64,000 nt of DNA from contig NZ_SOFL01000024.1 of the NCBI RefSeq assembly GCF_004402695.1, positions 1-64,000 of the forward strand. Reading direction: 5' to 3'. The stretch comes from Cryobacterium adonitolivorans (GTDB lineage: Bacteria > Actinomycetota > Actinomycetes > Actinomycetales > Microbacteriaceae). Position 1 is the first letter of the stretch; the number at the start of each line of letters is the position of its first letter. This document shows positions 23,215-31,304 of this stretch, piece by piece. A program made the position numbers and the translations under genes. The notes beneath the pieces are model-generated. The model did no database searches. It was not told where the DNA came from and was given only the letters and a program-made list of their open reading frames with translations.

Positions 23215-23278
23215 CCGTTCCGCCTGGCACCGGGGAAGTGTGTCAGGAGGGCAACGGCTGGGAGTCGGGCACCAGGAG

Positions 23279-23710
23279 CTAGAAGAGTCCCGGAATCACC
23301 TCCTCCGTGATGTTGGCGAACGAGGCTTCCTGCTCGATGAGGTAGGCGTCCCAGACCTCGGTGTCCCAGATCTCCACGCGGTTGCCCACGCCGATGACCG
23401 TGAGATCGCGGCCCAGGCCCGCATAGGCCCTCAAGTTGGCGGGGATGGTCACCCGGTTCTGCTTATCGGGGGTTTCGGCGCTGGCTCCGGACAGGAAGAC
23501 CCGGAAGAAGTCGCGCCCCTCCTTGCTCGTGATGGGCGCCTGACGGATCTTTTCGTGCACCTCGTCGAAATCACGCGAGGTGAAGACGTACAGGCACCGT
23601 TCCTGGCCGCGCGTCATAACGATGCCGGTCGAGAGGTCCTCGCGGAACTTGGCCGGCAGAATGACGCGCCCTTTTTCGTCGAGCTTGGGGGCATAGGTCC
23701 CGAGGAACAT
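23279..23710 (-). CDS. mraZ: Transcriptional regulator MraZ
   Basis: SpoVT/AbrB-like DNA-binding protein that forms rings and controls the division cluster it heads (143 aa). Two repeated half-domains are visible: [20 protein letters not shown] near the N-terminus and [23 protein letters not shown] in the middle. It is the first gene of the dcw cluster proper. Two GTGGAG boxes with 10-bp spacing lie upstream of its start, matching the repeat architecture of MraZ operators and suggesting autoregulation. Confidence 0.97.
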   Translation of the reverse strand: MFLGTYAPKLDEKGRVILPAKFREDLSTGIVMTRGQERCLYVFTSRDFDEVHEKIRQAPITSKEGRDFFRVFLSGASAETPDKQNRVTIPANLRAYAGLGRDLTVIGVGNRVEIWDTEVWDAYLIEQEASFANITEEVIPGLF

Positions 23711-23746
23711 TCATCACCCCTCTCTTCCGGCCAAGGTCAGGTGTTG

Positions 23747-23762
23747 CTCCACTTTACTCCAC
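23747..23762 (-). promoter_or_regulatory. Candidate MraZ box pair upstream of mraZ
   Basis: On the minus strand GTGGAG occurs at 23762-23757 and 23752-23747, exactly 10 bp apart and 37-52 nt upstream of the mraZ start. MraZ from other bacteria binds direct repeats of TGGG/TGGAG-type boxes one helical turn apart. A TTGATA hexamer (23768-23763) abuts the first box and may be a -35 element, though I see no clear -10. Confidence 0.6.
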
Positions 23763-23892
23763 TATCAACCACCGTGTCTGGAAAATGCGGCATATTGCTG
23801 CGAATCTGCCCAATTATTCCCCGAAAACACGCTGAATCACTGGGTGGAGGAAAATCCCAGAATTTGGGGGCCTGTGGGGACGTTTGGGGCGC

Positions 23893-23920
23893 AAAAAAGG
23901 ACCGGCGTGGTGGCCGGTCC
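23893..23920 (-). terminator. Rho-independent terminator after the DUF3040 gene
   Basis: GGACCGGC (23899-23906) pairs perfectly with GCCGGTCC (23913-23920) around a 6-nt loop. On the plus strand six A residues precede the stem (23893-23898), which are six U residues after it on a minus-strand transcript. It separates the DUF3040 gene from the dcw cluster. Confidence 0.75.
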
Positions 23921-23996
23921 TGCGGGGTGCGACGATGTGGATGAAAAGGGAGGGTCAGGGGTGGCGGGAGAGCGAGCGGCTGGGGAAATGCAGAAC

Positions 23997-24021
23997 GCCC
24001 GCCGTCTGGTTCACGGCGGGC
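23997..24021 (-). terminator. Hairpin just after the DUF3040 stop
   Basis: GCCCGCCGT (23997-24005) and ACGGCGGGC (24013-24021) form a perfect 9-bp stem with a 7-nt loop, 22 nt past the DUF3040 stop. There is no U-run, so it may stabilise the 3' end or act as a weak first terminator ahead of the one at 23893. Confidence 0.4.
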
Positions 24022-24043
24022 GATACTGGCTATTGGTGTGCGA

Positions 24044-24424
24044 TTACTGCTGGCCGTCCTGTCGACGGTCCCAGCGGTCATTGAGCTTGTCCATGAAGCC
24101 CTGCTGACTGCGGGCCTGAGCGGGACGACGGGACTGGTTGGACGACGGCCTCGTCGCCCTGGCCGTGCGGCCCGGCGTGATGGCCAGCAGCACGCCCCCG
24201 AACATGATGATGAATCCGACGATGCCCAGCCAGAGCTGCTGCACCGCGACACCGGCGACAAGAGTCGCTATCCCGACGACGCCGGCGAGTACCCCCAGCA
24301 CAATGGAACGGTAATTGGGGCGGAGGCGGGTGCCTCCCACGCTCGCCACGAATTCGGCATCGTTGTGATAGAGGCTGCGCTCCATCTCTTCGAGGAGTCG
24401 CTGCTCTTGTTCTGAAAGCGGCAT
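24044..24424 (-). CDS. DUF3040 membrane protein
   Basis: 126 aa. The N-terminal motif MPLSEQEQRLLEEMERSLYHNDAEFV is characteristic of DUF3040. Two close hydrophobic segments follow (SIVLGVLAGVVGIATLVAGVAV and LWLGIVGFIIMFGGVLLAI), then a basic tail of about 35 residues. The function is unknown; the family is actinobacterial and often lies next to the division cluster, as in Mycobacterium. It is divergent from the polyprenyl synthase gene, with 73 bp between the starts. Confidence 0.88.
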   Translation of the reverse strand: MPLSEQEQRLLEEMERSLYHNDAEFVASVGGTRLRPNYRSIVLGVLAGVVGIATLVAGVAVQQLWLGIVGFIIMFGGVLLAITPGRTARATRPSSNQSRRPAQARSQQGFMDKLNDRWDRRQDGQQ

Positions 24425-24485
24425 CTCATTCCTCCAATTGGGGATCGAGCGGATTAGACCCTAATTCTAGTCCCGCCGAGATGGC

Positions 24486-24500
24486 TAGGCTAGGCGGGTG
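24486..24500 (+). promoter_or_regulatory. -10 box for a likely leaderless polyprenyl synthase mRNA
   Basis: TAGGCT (24486-24491) fits the actinobacterial -10 pattern TANNNT and ends 6 nt before the GTG start at 24498, the spacing expected if transcription begins at the start codon. No ribosome-binding purine tract lies between them. The same arrangement occurs before the kinase gene at 27783. Confidence 0.5.
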
Positions 24501-25619
24501 ACCGAAAGCACTCGACTGGTCGATCTGGTTCATTCTCGCATCGACGAATTCATCAATACGCGTGAGTCAATTGTGACGACCATCAGTGGGGACCTGGCTG
24601 TGCTGGTCGACTTCTCACGGCAGTTTCTCAGCGGCGGAAAGCGCTTTCGGGCCCAGTTTGCCTACCTCGGCTGGCAGAGCGTTCCGGCCCCCTCCAGACA
24701 CCCCGCAGCGGGTGCTTCCGCCGGTGTGCTCGGCGAGACCGCCGGCATCGTGGCCATCGCCTCGGCGTTGGAGGTTTTCCACGCCGCGGCGCTTGTGCAC
24801 GATGACATCATCGACAATTCCGACACCCGCCGCGGTGCGCCATCCGCTCACCGTCGTTTCGAGAGCCTGCACGGCGCTGAAGGGTGGGCCGGAAGCCCGG
24901 CCGATTTCGGCCGGGCGTCGGCGATCCTGCTCGGCGACCTCTTGTTGGGCTGGAGCGACGAGCTTCTCGACGAGGGACTCGACGACGCCCCCGATCGGGC
25001 CAGCGCCCGCCGGGCCCGCCGTGAGTTCAACCTCATGCGCACCGAGGTCACGGCCGGCCAGTACCTCGACATCCTCGAGGAACGGGCCTGGCTCACCCAG
25101 CCTGAGGCCGAATTGCTCGACCGTGCCGTTCGCGTCATCGTCTTCAAGTCGGCCAAGTACAGCGTTCAGGCCCCCCTCGTGATCGGCGCCGCCCTCGCGG
25201 GAGCCACCGACGATCAGCTCGACACCCTGCGCGCCTTCGGCCTCCCGCTCGGCATCGCCTATCAGCTGCGGGACGACCTGCTCGGCGTCTTCGGGGACGC
25301 CGCCGTGACCGGCAAGCCCAGCGGGGACGACCTTCGGGAGGGGAAGCGTACCGTGTTGATCGCGTTGGCCAGGGAAGGCCTGGACACGGCCTCCCGGCAC
25401 ACCGTCGACCGGCTGCTCGGCCGGCCCGACCTGACGCCGGATCAGATTTCGTCGTTGCAGCAGATCATCGTGGACAGCGGAGCCGTCGACAGAGTGGAGA
25501 CCCTCATCCAGCAGAACGTAGCCCAGGCCCTGGCGGCATTGGACGGTTCAGATGTGGTGGCCGGGGTCGGGGCAGAGCTGACCGACTTCGCCGGGACCGT
25601 GACGCGACGCGTCTTCTAG
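24498..25619 (+). CDS. Polyprenyl diphosphate synthase (IdsA2-like)
   Basis: Trans-isoprenyl diphosphate synthase, 373 aa. The first Asp-rich motif is LVHDDIIDNSDTRRG and the second region is YQLRDDLLGVFGDAAVTGKPSGDDLREGKRT. It elongates IPP-derived chains; product length (geranylgeranyl, or longer for menaquinone) cannot be fixed by eye. Position next to the Rv2175c-like gene and kinase mirrors idsA2 (Rv2173) in Mycobacterium. A second family member, crtE, sits in the carotenoid operon at 51187, so this copy probably serves another pathway. Start GTG 24498 appears leaderless. Confidence 0.93.
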   Translation: MTESTRLVDLVHSRIDEFINTRESIVTTISGDLAVLVDFSRQFLSGGKRFRAQFAYLGWQSVPAPSRHPAAGASAGVLGETAGIVAIASALEVFHAAALVHDDIIDNSDTRRGAPSAHRRFESLHGAEGWAGSPADFGRASAILLGDLLLGWSDELLDEGLDDAPDRASARRARREFNLMRTEVTAGQYLDILEERAWLTQPEAELLDRAVRVIVFKSAKYSVQAPLVIGAALAGATDDQLDTLRAFGLPLGIAYQLRDDLLGVFGDAAVTGKPSGDDLREGKRTVLIALAREGLDTASRHTVDRLLGRPDLTPDQISSLQQIIVDSGAVDRVETLIQQNVAQALAALDGSDVVAGVGAELTDFAGTVTRRVF

Positions 25620-25663
25620 CGACGCGCCGCACGGTCGGGGCGGGAGCCGGCTGAAGCCGGTAC

Positions 25664-25719
25664 GGCCGTGCCGGCTAGGCCGTGCTGGTCAGGCCGTGCC
25701 GGTTAGGCCGTGCTGGTTA
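25664..25719 (-). repeat. Four 14-bp tandem repeats covering the Rv2175c-like stop codon
   Basis: On the minus strand the units are TAACCAGCACGGCC, TAACCGGCACGGCC, TGACCAGCACGGCC and TAGCCGGCACGGCC, read 25719 to 25664. The first triplet of the first unit is the gene's stop. Every unit begins with a stop triplet (TAA, TAA, TGA, TAG). Because 14 is not a multiple of 3, these fall in all three frames. Confidence 0.95.
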
Positions 25720-26076
25720 GGCCAGAGCCTGGGCGACGCGGCGCACCTCGGCCTTGCGGCCGGCCAGCAGCGCATCGATCGGGGGAACTCCGAGGCTGTC
25801 GTCCACCTCGAGCAGCCACTCCATGGCCTGGTCGTCGGTGAAGCCATCGTCGGCGAGCACGATCAGGGTGCCGCGAAGCTCGCCGACCGGCGCGCCATTG
25901 CGGATGAAGGACGCCGGCACGCTGACCTTGCCGTCGCGGCGAACCGCAAGCAGGTGCTTGTCCTCGATGAGCTGCCGAACCCGGCTGTGGCTGATGCCGA
26001 GGACCTCGACCAGTTCGGGAATGGCGAGCCAGTCTGAGTCGGACGCGGATGTTTGTACTGAAGACGAATCGGTCAC
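25717..26076 (-). CDS. Rv2175c-like winged-helix DNA-binding protein
   Basis: 119 aa, GTG start. The N-terminal helix-turn-helix reads WLAIPELVEVLGISHSRVRQLIEDKHLLAVRRDGKVSVPASFI, followed by a conserved C-terminal half (GELRGTLIVLADDGFTDDQAMEWLL and DDSLGVPPIDALLAGRK). In Mycobacterium Rv2175c is the neighbour and substrate of kinase PknL; phosphorylation of its N-terminal Thr stops DNA binding. Here the N-terminus MTDSSSVQTSASDSD offers Ser/Thr sites and a PASTA kinase is encoded 1.7 kb away. DNA targets are unknown. It is convergent with the polyprenyl synthase gene. Confidence 0.9.
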   Translation of the reverse strand: MTDSSSVQTSASDSDWLAIPELVEVLGISHSRVRQLIEDKHLLAVRRDGKVSVPASFIRNGAPVGELRGTLIVLADDGFTDDQAMEWLLEVDDSLGVPPIDALLAGRKAEVRRVAQALA

Positions 26077-26308
26077 TCTTCAAGCTTCCCATGATTCGCC
26101 ATCGCCGACAAACCCCCGTCTCGGCCCGCCGGCACGGCACCTTGCACGGACGGCCGGCCGGGCTGAGCGGCCTTTTTCGCCGATTCGGAAGACTTCCTGG
26201 GGTGTACCCGCGTGGTTAATTGACTCGGCATACCATCTGTGTCAGCGTTGAGAACACGTCAGCTCTCACGGAGATAGTTGTCGACCAGCAGTCAACGAGC
26301 GGAGCGTC
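26077..26308. other. Divergent regulatory gap upstream of the LysM gene
   Basis: 232 bp between the Rv2175c-like gene and the LysM gene. It probably holds both promoters: a TTGACT at 26220-26225 is a candidate -35, but I see no good matching -10. A short inverted repeat TGAGA/TCTCA lies near 26248-26270. No ydaO-type riboswitch core was recognised. Confidence 0.35.
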
Positions 26309-27691
26309 ATGTCGGTTAGAGCCAGCAAGATCGAAACGGGGACGGTCCGACCGGACTCCCCCGTCGAGACGACAGGCTCACCGGCCACGGGTTCGTCGTC
26401 GAACGCTGCCAAGCACCGTCCGGCACCGACCGGCATGCGGCGCTCCATCGGCGCCTTCGCCAGCATCCCCCTTGTTGTGGTGAGCACCCTCGCGATCGTG
26501 CTCAACCTGGCGTCACCGGCCCAGGCGGCCACCGCCCTCAGGAAGCCGCTGAAGAGCCGCACCACGCTGCCGCAGGTCGCGGTCAAGCCGGTGCAAGCCG
26601 TTCAGCCCACTGCGGCGACGCCCGCGCCCAGCCAGTACACCGTCGTCGACGGTGACACCATCAGCGCCATCGCCGGCAGATTCGGCCTGTCGACCGCCTC
26701 GGTCCTGGCCCTGAACGGCCTCGGCTGGTCCGCAGTGATCTTCCCCGGCCAGGTTCTCACCCTGTCGACGGCCCCGGTCGCCGTCGCCGCGACCCCGGCC
26801 TCTGTCGCAACCGAACTCACCCGGTACACCATCCAGTCCGGCGACACGCTCAGCGGCGTCGCGGCCGCACACGGGGTGCCCACCGACGCCCTGTTCAGCG
26901 TGAACGGCCTCGGCCGCAACAGCATCATCTTCCCCGGCCAGGTCATCGTCCTGCCGGCCGCGGGCTCGGCCGCCGCTCCCGCTGTCGCTCCGGTCGCGGC
27001 GACAACGGTCACGACCCCGACGCCCGGCAGCCACACCGTGGTCGCCGGCGACACCGTGGACAAGGTCGCCACCGGCGCCGGCGTCTCGGTGCAGTCGATC
27101 CTGGAAGCCAACGGCCTGGGCTACTCGAGCATCATCTACCCCGGCCAGGTGCTGACCATTCCCAACTCCCCGGCCGCAAGCTCCGCACCGGCAAGCTCGG
27201 CGCCGGTCCTGAACGCGGTCCCCGCCGTGGTGATCACTCCGGCGGCCGCCCCGACGCCCGCTCCGGCGCGGGGAACCGTGACCCCGCTCACCGCGGACAT
27301 GGCCGCGAACGCCCGCCTCATCATCACCGTCGGCCGGGCCGCCGGCGCGAGCGACGCCGCCCTGGTCGTGGCTCTCGCCGCCGCCGCCCAGGAATCGGGC
27401 ATGCGCAACATCGACTACGGCGACCGCGATTCGCTCGGCCTGTTCCAGCAGCGCCCCAGTTCCGGCTGGGGCAACGAGGCGCAGGTCATGGACGCGGAAA
27501 GGGCCATCCGGGCCTTCTTCGGCGGACCGGTGAACCCGAACCCCGGCGTCACCCGTGGACTGCTGGACATCCCGGGCTGGGAGGCCATGACGGTGACACA
27601 GGCGGCACAGGCCGTCCAGCTGTCCGGGCACCCCGACCTCTACGCCAACTGGGAGGCATCCGCCCGCAGTTGGCTCGCCGACCTCGGCTGA
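26309..27691 (+). CDS. Secreted triple-LysM protein with lysozyme-like C-terminus
   Basis: 460 aa. After a charged N-terminus there is a hydrophobic segment and A-Q-A-A site (SIPLVVVSTLAIVLNLASPAQAA, about residues 50-72), a signal peptide or anchor. Three LysM modules follow: YTVVDGDTISAIAGRF, YTIQSGDTLSGVAAAH and HTVVAGDTVDKVATGA, each ending in PGQV. The last 125 residues hold AAAQESGMRNIDYGDRD then SLGLFQQRPSSGWG, a pattern of actinobacterial muralytic-type domains where the Glu of QESG would be the acid. It binds peptidoglycan and probably cleaves it. It precedes the PASTA kinase on the same strand. Confidence 0.85.
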   Translation: MSVRASKIETGTVRPDSPVETTGSPATGSSSNAAKHRPAPTGMRRSIGAFASIPLVVVSTLAIVLNLASPAQAATALRKPLKSRTTLPQVAVKPVQAVQPTAATPAPSQYTVVDGDTISAIAGRFGLSTASVLALNGLGWSAVIFPGQVLTLSTAPVAVAATPASVATELTRYTIQSGDTLSGVAAAHGVPTDALFSVNGLGRNSIIFPGQVIVLPAAGSAAAPAVAPVAATTVTTPTPGSHTVVAGDTVDKVATGAGVSVQSILEANGLGYSSIIYPGQVLTIPNSPAASSAPASSAPVLNAVPAVVITPAAAPTPAPARGTVTPLTADMAANARLIITVGRAAGASDAALVVALAAAAQESGMRNIDYGDRDSLGLFQQRPSSGWGNEAQVMDAERAIRAFFGGPVNPNPGVTRGLLDIPGWEAMTVTQAAQAVQLSGHPDLYANWEASARSWLADLG

Positions 27692-27697
27692 AACGCG

Positions 27698-27723
27698 CGA
27701 TTTCGGCATCAGTGACCGAATCG
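27698..27723 (+). terminator. Weak hairpin after the LysM gene
   Basis: CGATTTCGG (27698-27706) pairs with CCGAATCG (27716-27723) with one bulged T, 7 nt after the stop. It lacks a U-run. It may attenuate read-through into the kinase gene, which has its own promoter candidate at 27771. Confidence 0.35.
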
Positions 27724-27770
27724 TGTCCCGGCGCGCTGGGGGCCGTTCAGAGGAACGCCCGACTTTTCCG

Positions 27771-27785
27771 TAGACTCGTCGGGTG
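27771..27785 (+). promoter_or_regulatory. -10 box for a likely leaderless kinase mRNA
   Basis: TAGACT (27771-27776), then six nt (CGTCGG), then the GTG start at 27783. The spacing equals that at 24486-24500 and the 15 nt CGGGTGACCGAAAGC are identical at both genes. No Shine-Dalgarno sequence fits between, so a leaderless transcript is likely. Confidence 0.5.
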
Positions 27786-29732
27786 ACCGAAAGCCCCACA
27801 GACCCCATGATCGGCCGCCTCATCGACGGCCGCTATCAGGTGCGCTCCCGGATCGCCCGCGGCGGTATGGCCACCGTGTACCTCGCCACCGACCTGCGCC
27901 TCGAGCGCCGGGTGGCCATCAAGATCATGCACGGTCACCTGGCCGACGACAATGCCTTCCGCAGCCGCTTCATCCAGGAGGCCCGCTCGGCCGCCCGGCT
28001 GGCCCACCCCAACGTGGTCAACGTGTTCGACCAGGGCCAGGACGCCGACATCGCCTACCTGGTGATGGAGCACCTGCCCGGCATCACCCTGCGGGACCTG
28101 CTCAAGGACTACGGCCGGCTCACGCCCGAACAGACCATGGACATCCTCGAGGCCGTACTCTCCGGTCTCGCGGCCGCGCACAAGGCCGGGATCGTGCACC
28201 GCGATGTGAAGCCCGAGAACGTGCTGCTCGCCGACGACGGTCGCATCAAGATCGGTGACTTCGGGCTCGCCCGCGCCGTGAACAACAACACCGCCACCGG
28301 TCAGGCCCTGCTCGGCACCGTGGCGTACCTCTCCCCCGAACTCGTCACCCGCGGCGTCGCCGACGCCCGCAGCGACATTTACGCGTTGGGCATCATGACC
28401 TACGAGATGCTCACCGGTGAGCAGCCGTACGTGGGCGAGGCCCCCATGCAGGTGGCCTACCAGCACGCCAATGACACCGTGCCGATGCCCAGCCTGGTCG
28501 CGCACGGCGTTCCCACCGAGCTCGACGAACTCGTGCTCTGGGCCACGGCTCGTGATCCGGAGGAGCGTCCCCGCGACGCCAGAGTAATGCTCGACCAGCT
28601 GCTCGACGTTGAAAAACTCGTGCGGCCCCGCGACGACACCGCGATGCAGGCGACCATGGTGCTCCCCCGGGGCCTTGCGGCGGCATCGGCTGACGCCGAA
28701 ACCCAGATCCTCGGCCGGCGCCCGCTGGCCGTGGCCCCCGCTTCCGCACCCCTGCCGGCCGACGACGACGACGAACCTGACAACACCGCGCAGCTCGCGG
28801 GCAGCGCCACGAAACGCCGCCGCCGGGGCTACTGGTTGTTCGGCCTGATCGTGCTGCTCGCCGCCCTGGCCGGTGGAGCCGGCTGGTACTTCGGTGTCGG
28901 CCCCGGTTCGGAGATCCAGGTTCCCTCCCTGGTGTCGGCCAGCCCGGAGGAGGCGACGGCGACGCTTGAAGAGCTCGGCCTCGTCGCCGCGCAGGGCACC
29001 GAATACAGCACCACGATTCCGGCAGGGCTGATCGTCAGCACCGATCCGGGCGACGGCGCCCGGGTTTCCAAGGGCAGCACGGTCACCCTCAACGTGTCGC
29101 AGGGGCCCACGCCGATCACGCTGCCGGCTCTGGCCGGTCTCAGCGCGGATGACGCCGCCATGGCCATCGCCGAGGCCAAGGCCGTCCCTGGGAACGTCGA
29201 CGAGATGTTCCGCGACGACGTCGAGGAAGGCCTGGTGATCTCGGCCAGCCGGGAGAGCGACGGCGGCGATGTGTCGCAGGGCGGCGACTACTTCGAGGGA
29301 CTCAACGTCAACCTCGTAGTGTCGCTCGGGCCACTCCCCGACGTCACCGGGGAGGCGGTCGACGACGCCATCGGTATCCTCGAAGACAAGGGCCTCGTCG
29401 CCACAGCGGGTGAGGAAATCTACAGCGACACCATCGCGGAGGGCGACGTCATCTCGGTCGCCGCCGCCGAGGAGGGCCCGATCCGGGAAGGCTCCACGCT
29501 CATTCTCTCGGTGTCCCGCGGCCCCGAGCCTGTGGAGATCCCCAATGTGGTGGGCATGTCCTGGAGTGAGGGCAAGCAGGTCCTCACCGACCTCGGTTTC
29601 GAACTCAAATATCAACTCGGTGCTGACCAGATTGCCGTCCTGTTGAAAATCGAATCGACTGACCCAGCCGCGGGAACGTCCGTTGCCAAAGGAAGCACCA
29701 TTACCCTCAAACCCACCAACCCGTTCGGGTAG
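27783..29732 (+). CDS. pknL: PASTA-domain Ser/Thr protein kinase (PknL position)
   Basis: 649 aa membrane kinase. Catalytic domain at about 18-280: glycine loop ARGGMATVYLA, catalytic Lys47 (VAIKIM), HRDVKPEN with Asp141, DFG 159-161 and the activation segment ending GTVAYLSPE. A Lys/Arg-rich juxtamembrane stretch leads to one span (about 350-370). Four extracellular PASTA repeats follow (about 377-440, 445-515, 518-580, 584-645), which bind muropeptides in related kinases. Neighbours (Rv2175c-like, DAHP synthase, idsA-like) give the PknL assignment; M. tuberculosis PknL lacks PASTA, while the corynebacterial one has them. Confidence 0.93.
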   Translation: MTESPTDPMIGRLIDGRYQVRSRIARGGMATVYLATDLRLERRVAIKIMHGHLADDNAFRSRFIQEARSAARLAHPNVVNVFDQGQDADIAYLVMEHLPGITLRDLLKDYGRLTPEQTMDILEAVLSGLAAAHKAGIVHRDVKPENVLLADDGRIKIGDFGLARAVNNNTATGQALLGTVAYLSPELVTRGVADARSDIYALGIMTYEMLTGEQPYVGEAPMQVAYQHANDTVPMPSLVAHGVPTELDELVLWATARDPEERPRDARVMLDQLLDVEKLVRPRDDTAMQATMVLPRGLAAASADAETQILGRRPLAVAPASAPLPADDDDEPDNTAQLAGSATKRRRRGYWLFGLIVLLAALAGGAGWYFGVGPGSEIQVPSLVSASPEEATATLEELGLVAAQGTEYSTTIPAGLIVSTDPGDGARVSKGSTVTLNVSQGPTPITLPALAGLSADDAAMAIAEAKAVPGNVDEMFRDDVEEGLVISASRESDGGDVSQGGDYFEGLNVNLVVSLGPLPDVTGEAVDDAIGILEDKGLVATAGEEIYSDTIAEGDVISVAAAEEGPIREGSTLILSVSRGPEPVEIPNVVGMSWSEGKQVLTDLGFELKYQLGADQIAVLLKIESTDPAAGTSVAKGSTITLKPTNPFG

Positions 29733-29774
29733 TCTCCGCCGGCCGCTGGTTGTCGGGGGCGTGGAACGCGAGAT

Positions 29775-29830
29775 GCCCCGCTGCGGACGAGGTGCCCCGG
29801 TTAAGGGGAGCAGCTCGTCCGGAACGGGGC
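29775..29830. terminator. Large bidirectional hairpin between kinase and DAHP synthase genes
   Basis: GCCCCG (29775-29780) pairs with CGGGGC (29825-29830), and an inner CGGACGAG arm pairs with CTCGTCCG, closing on CCCC/GGGG around GGTTAA. It lies in the 134-bp convergent gap and can serve both strands. No U-run is seen on either side. Confidence 0.6.
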
Positions 29831-29866
29831 AACTGGGTGGTGCGGTGCGCCGGTGGCGCCGGCCGG

Positions 29867-31210
29867 TCAGCGGACGGCGAGCTCCTCGGCCACCAGGAAC
29901 GCGAGTTCGAGCGACTGCATGTGGTTGAGCCGCGGGTCGCAGAGCGACTCGTAGCGGGTCGCCAGGGCGGCCTCGTCGATGTGCTCAGAGCCGCCGAGGC
30001 ACTCGGTGACGTCGTCGCCGGTGAGCTCCACGTGGATGCCGCCGGGGTGCGTCCCCACGGCACGGTGCGCCTCGAAGAAGCCCTTGACCTCGTCGACGAC
30101 GTCGTCGAAACGACGCGTCTTGTAGCCGGTGGGCGTGGTGACACCGTTGCCGTGCATCGGGTCGGTGACCCAGAGCGGCATGGCGTCGCTGGCCTTGATC
30201 GCCTCGAGCAGCGGCGGCAGGGCGTCGCGGATCTTACCGGCACCCATCCGGGTGATGAAGGTCAGCCGGCCGGGCTCGCGGTTCGGGTCGAGCTTGTCGA
30301 TCAGGCGCAGCATGTCGTCGATCGAGGTGCTCGGGCCGAGCTTGACGCCGATCGGGTTGCGCACGCGAGACAGGAAGTCCACGTGGGCGCCGTCGATCTC
30401 GCGGGTGCGTTCGCCGATCCAGACGAAGTGCGCCGAGGTGTTGTACGGCGTACCGGTGCGGGAGTCGATGCGCGTCATGGGGCGCTCGTAGTCCATCAGC
30501 AGGCCCTCGTGGCTGGTGTAGAACTCCGTGCGGCGCATGGCCTCGAAGTCGGCCCCGCAGGCGATCATGAACTTGATGGCGCGATCGATGTCCTTGGCCA
30601 GGCCCTCGTAGCGCTGATTGGCGGGGTTCTTGGCGAAGCCCTGGTTCCAGCTGTGCACCTGGCGCAGGTCGGCGAAGCCGCCCTGGGTGAACGCACGGAT
30701 GAGATTGAGGGTGGATGCCGACGTGTGGTACGCCTTGACCAGCCGGTCGGGGTCGGCCTCGCGGGACTCAGGGGTGAAGTCGTAACCGTTGACGATGTCA
30801 CCGCGGTAAGCCGGCAGGGTGACGCCGCCGCGGGTCTCGAAGTCGCTGGAGCGGGGCTTGGCGAACTGACCAGCCATGCGGCCCATCTTCACGACGGGCA
30901 TCGAGGCGCCGTAGGTGAGGACGACGGCCATCTGCAGCACGGTCTTCACGCGGTTGCGGATCTGCTCCGCGGTCGCGCCGCTGAAGGTCTCGGCGCAATC
31001 GCCGCCCTGCAGCAGGAAGGCCTCACCGCGGGCGGCCTCAGCCAGGCGGTCGCGCAGGATGTCGACCTCGCCGGCGAAGACCAGCGGCGGCTGGGTGGCC
31101 AGCTCGGCGGACGCGGCCGCGACGGCATCGGCATCGGGCCAGGCCGGCTGCTGCTTGATGGGGAGGGTGCGCCAATAGTCCAGTCCGGCGATCACAGATT
31201 TGTCTGCCAT
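29867..31210 (-). CDS. aroG: Class II 3-deoxy-7-phosphoheptulonate synthase
   Basis: First step of the shikimate pathway: PEP plus erythrose-4-phosphate gives DAHP (447 aa from ATG 31210). Class II (plant/mycobacterial) signatures are GLDYWRTLPIKQQPAWPD, FLLQGGDCAETF, NQRYEGLAKDIDRAIKFM, EFYTSHEGLLMDYERP and PLWVTDPMHGNGVTTPTGYKTR with GGIHVELTGDDVTECLGG. A longer reading to 31339 would add 43 unlike residues. M. tuberculosis has its single DAHP synthase (Rv2178c) beside pknL in the same way. Confidence 0.97.
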   Translation of the reverse strand: MADKSVIAGLDYWRTLPIKQQPAWPDADAVAAASAELATQPPLVFAGEVDILRDRLAEAARGEAFLLQGGDCAETFSGATAEQIRNRVKTVLQMAVVLTYGASMPVVKMGRMAGQFAKPRSSDFETRGGVTLPAYRGDIVNGYDFTPESREADPDRLVKAYHTSASTLNLIRAFTQGGFADLRQVHSWNQGFAKNPANQRYEGLAKDIDRAIKFMIACGADFEAMRRTEFYTSHEGLLMDYERPMTRIDSRTGTPYNTSAHFVWIGERTREIDGAHVDFLSRVRNPIGVKLGPSTSIDDMLRLIDKLDPNREPGRLTFITRMGAGKIRDALPPLLEAIKASDAMPLWVTDPMHGNGVTTPTGYKTRRFDDVVDEVKGFFEAHRAVGTHPGGIHVELTGDDVTECLGGSEHIDEAALATRYESLCDPRLNHMQSLELAFLVAEELAVR

Positions 31211-31304
31211 TACAACCGGTTCGGTGGGGTCTACCACGGGACTGAGCCTGTTTTCTCTAATGCGGCCCGCACGAGCGCGAGTCTGGGATGAACGGTATTC
31301 GAGC

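Larger units (their letters stand above)
23711..24043. other. Intergenic region between DUF3040 gene and mraZ
   Basis: This is the only gap longer than 300 bp. Its mraZ-proximal end holds the GTGGAG boxes. Its middle holds a minus-strand terminator (23893-23920), and a second hairpin (23997-24021) lies just after the DUF3040 stop. The remainder, about 23770-23890, is comparatively A/T-rich and probably holds the main dcw promoter. No convincing small gene is seen. Confidence 0.6.

Noticed and set aside
26077-26308. Possible ydaO (c-di-AMP) riboswitch before the LysM gene
   Set aside because: Such riboswitches often precede LysM/muralytic genes, but I could not find the conserved core sequences in this gap.
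27747-29615. 622-codon minus-strand open frame opposite the kinase
   Set aside because: Shadow of a clear kinase gene with all catalytic motifs; no family resemblance.
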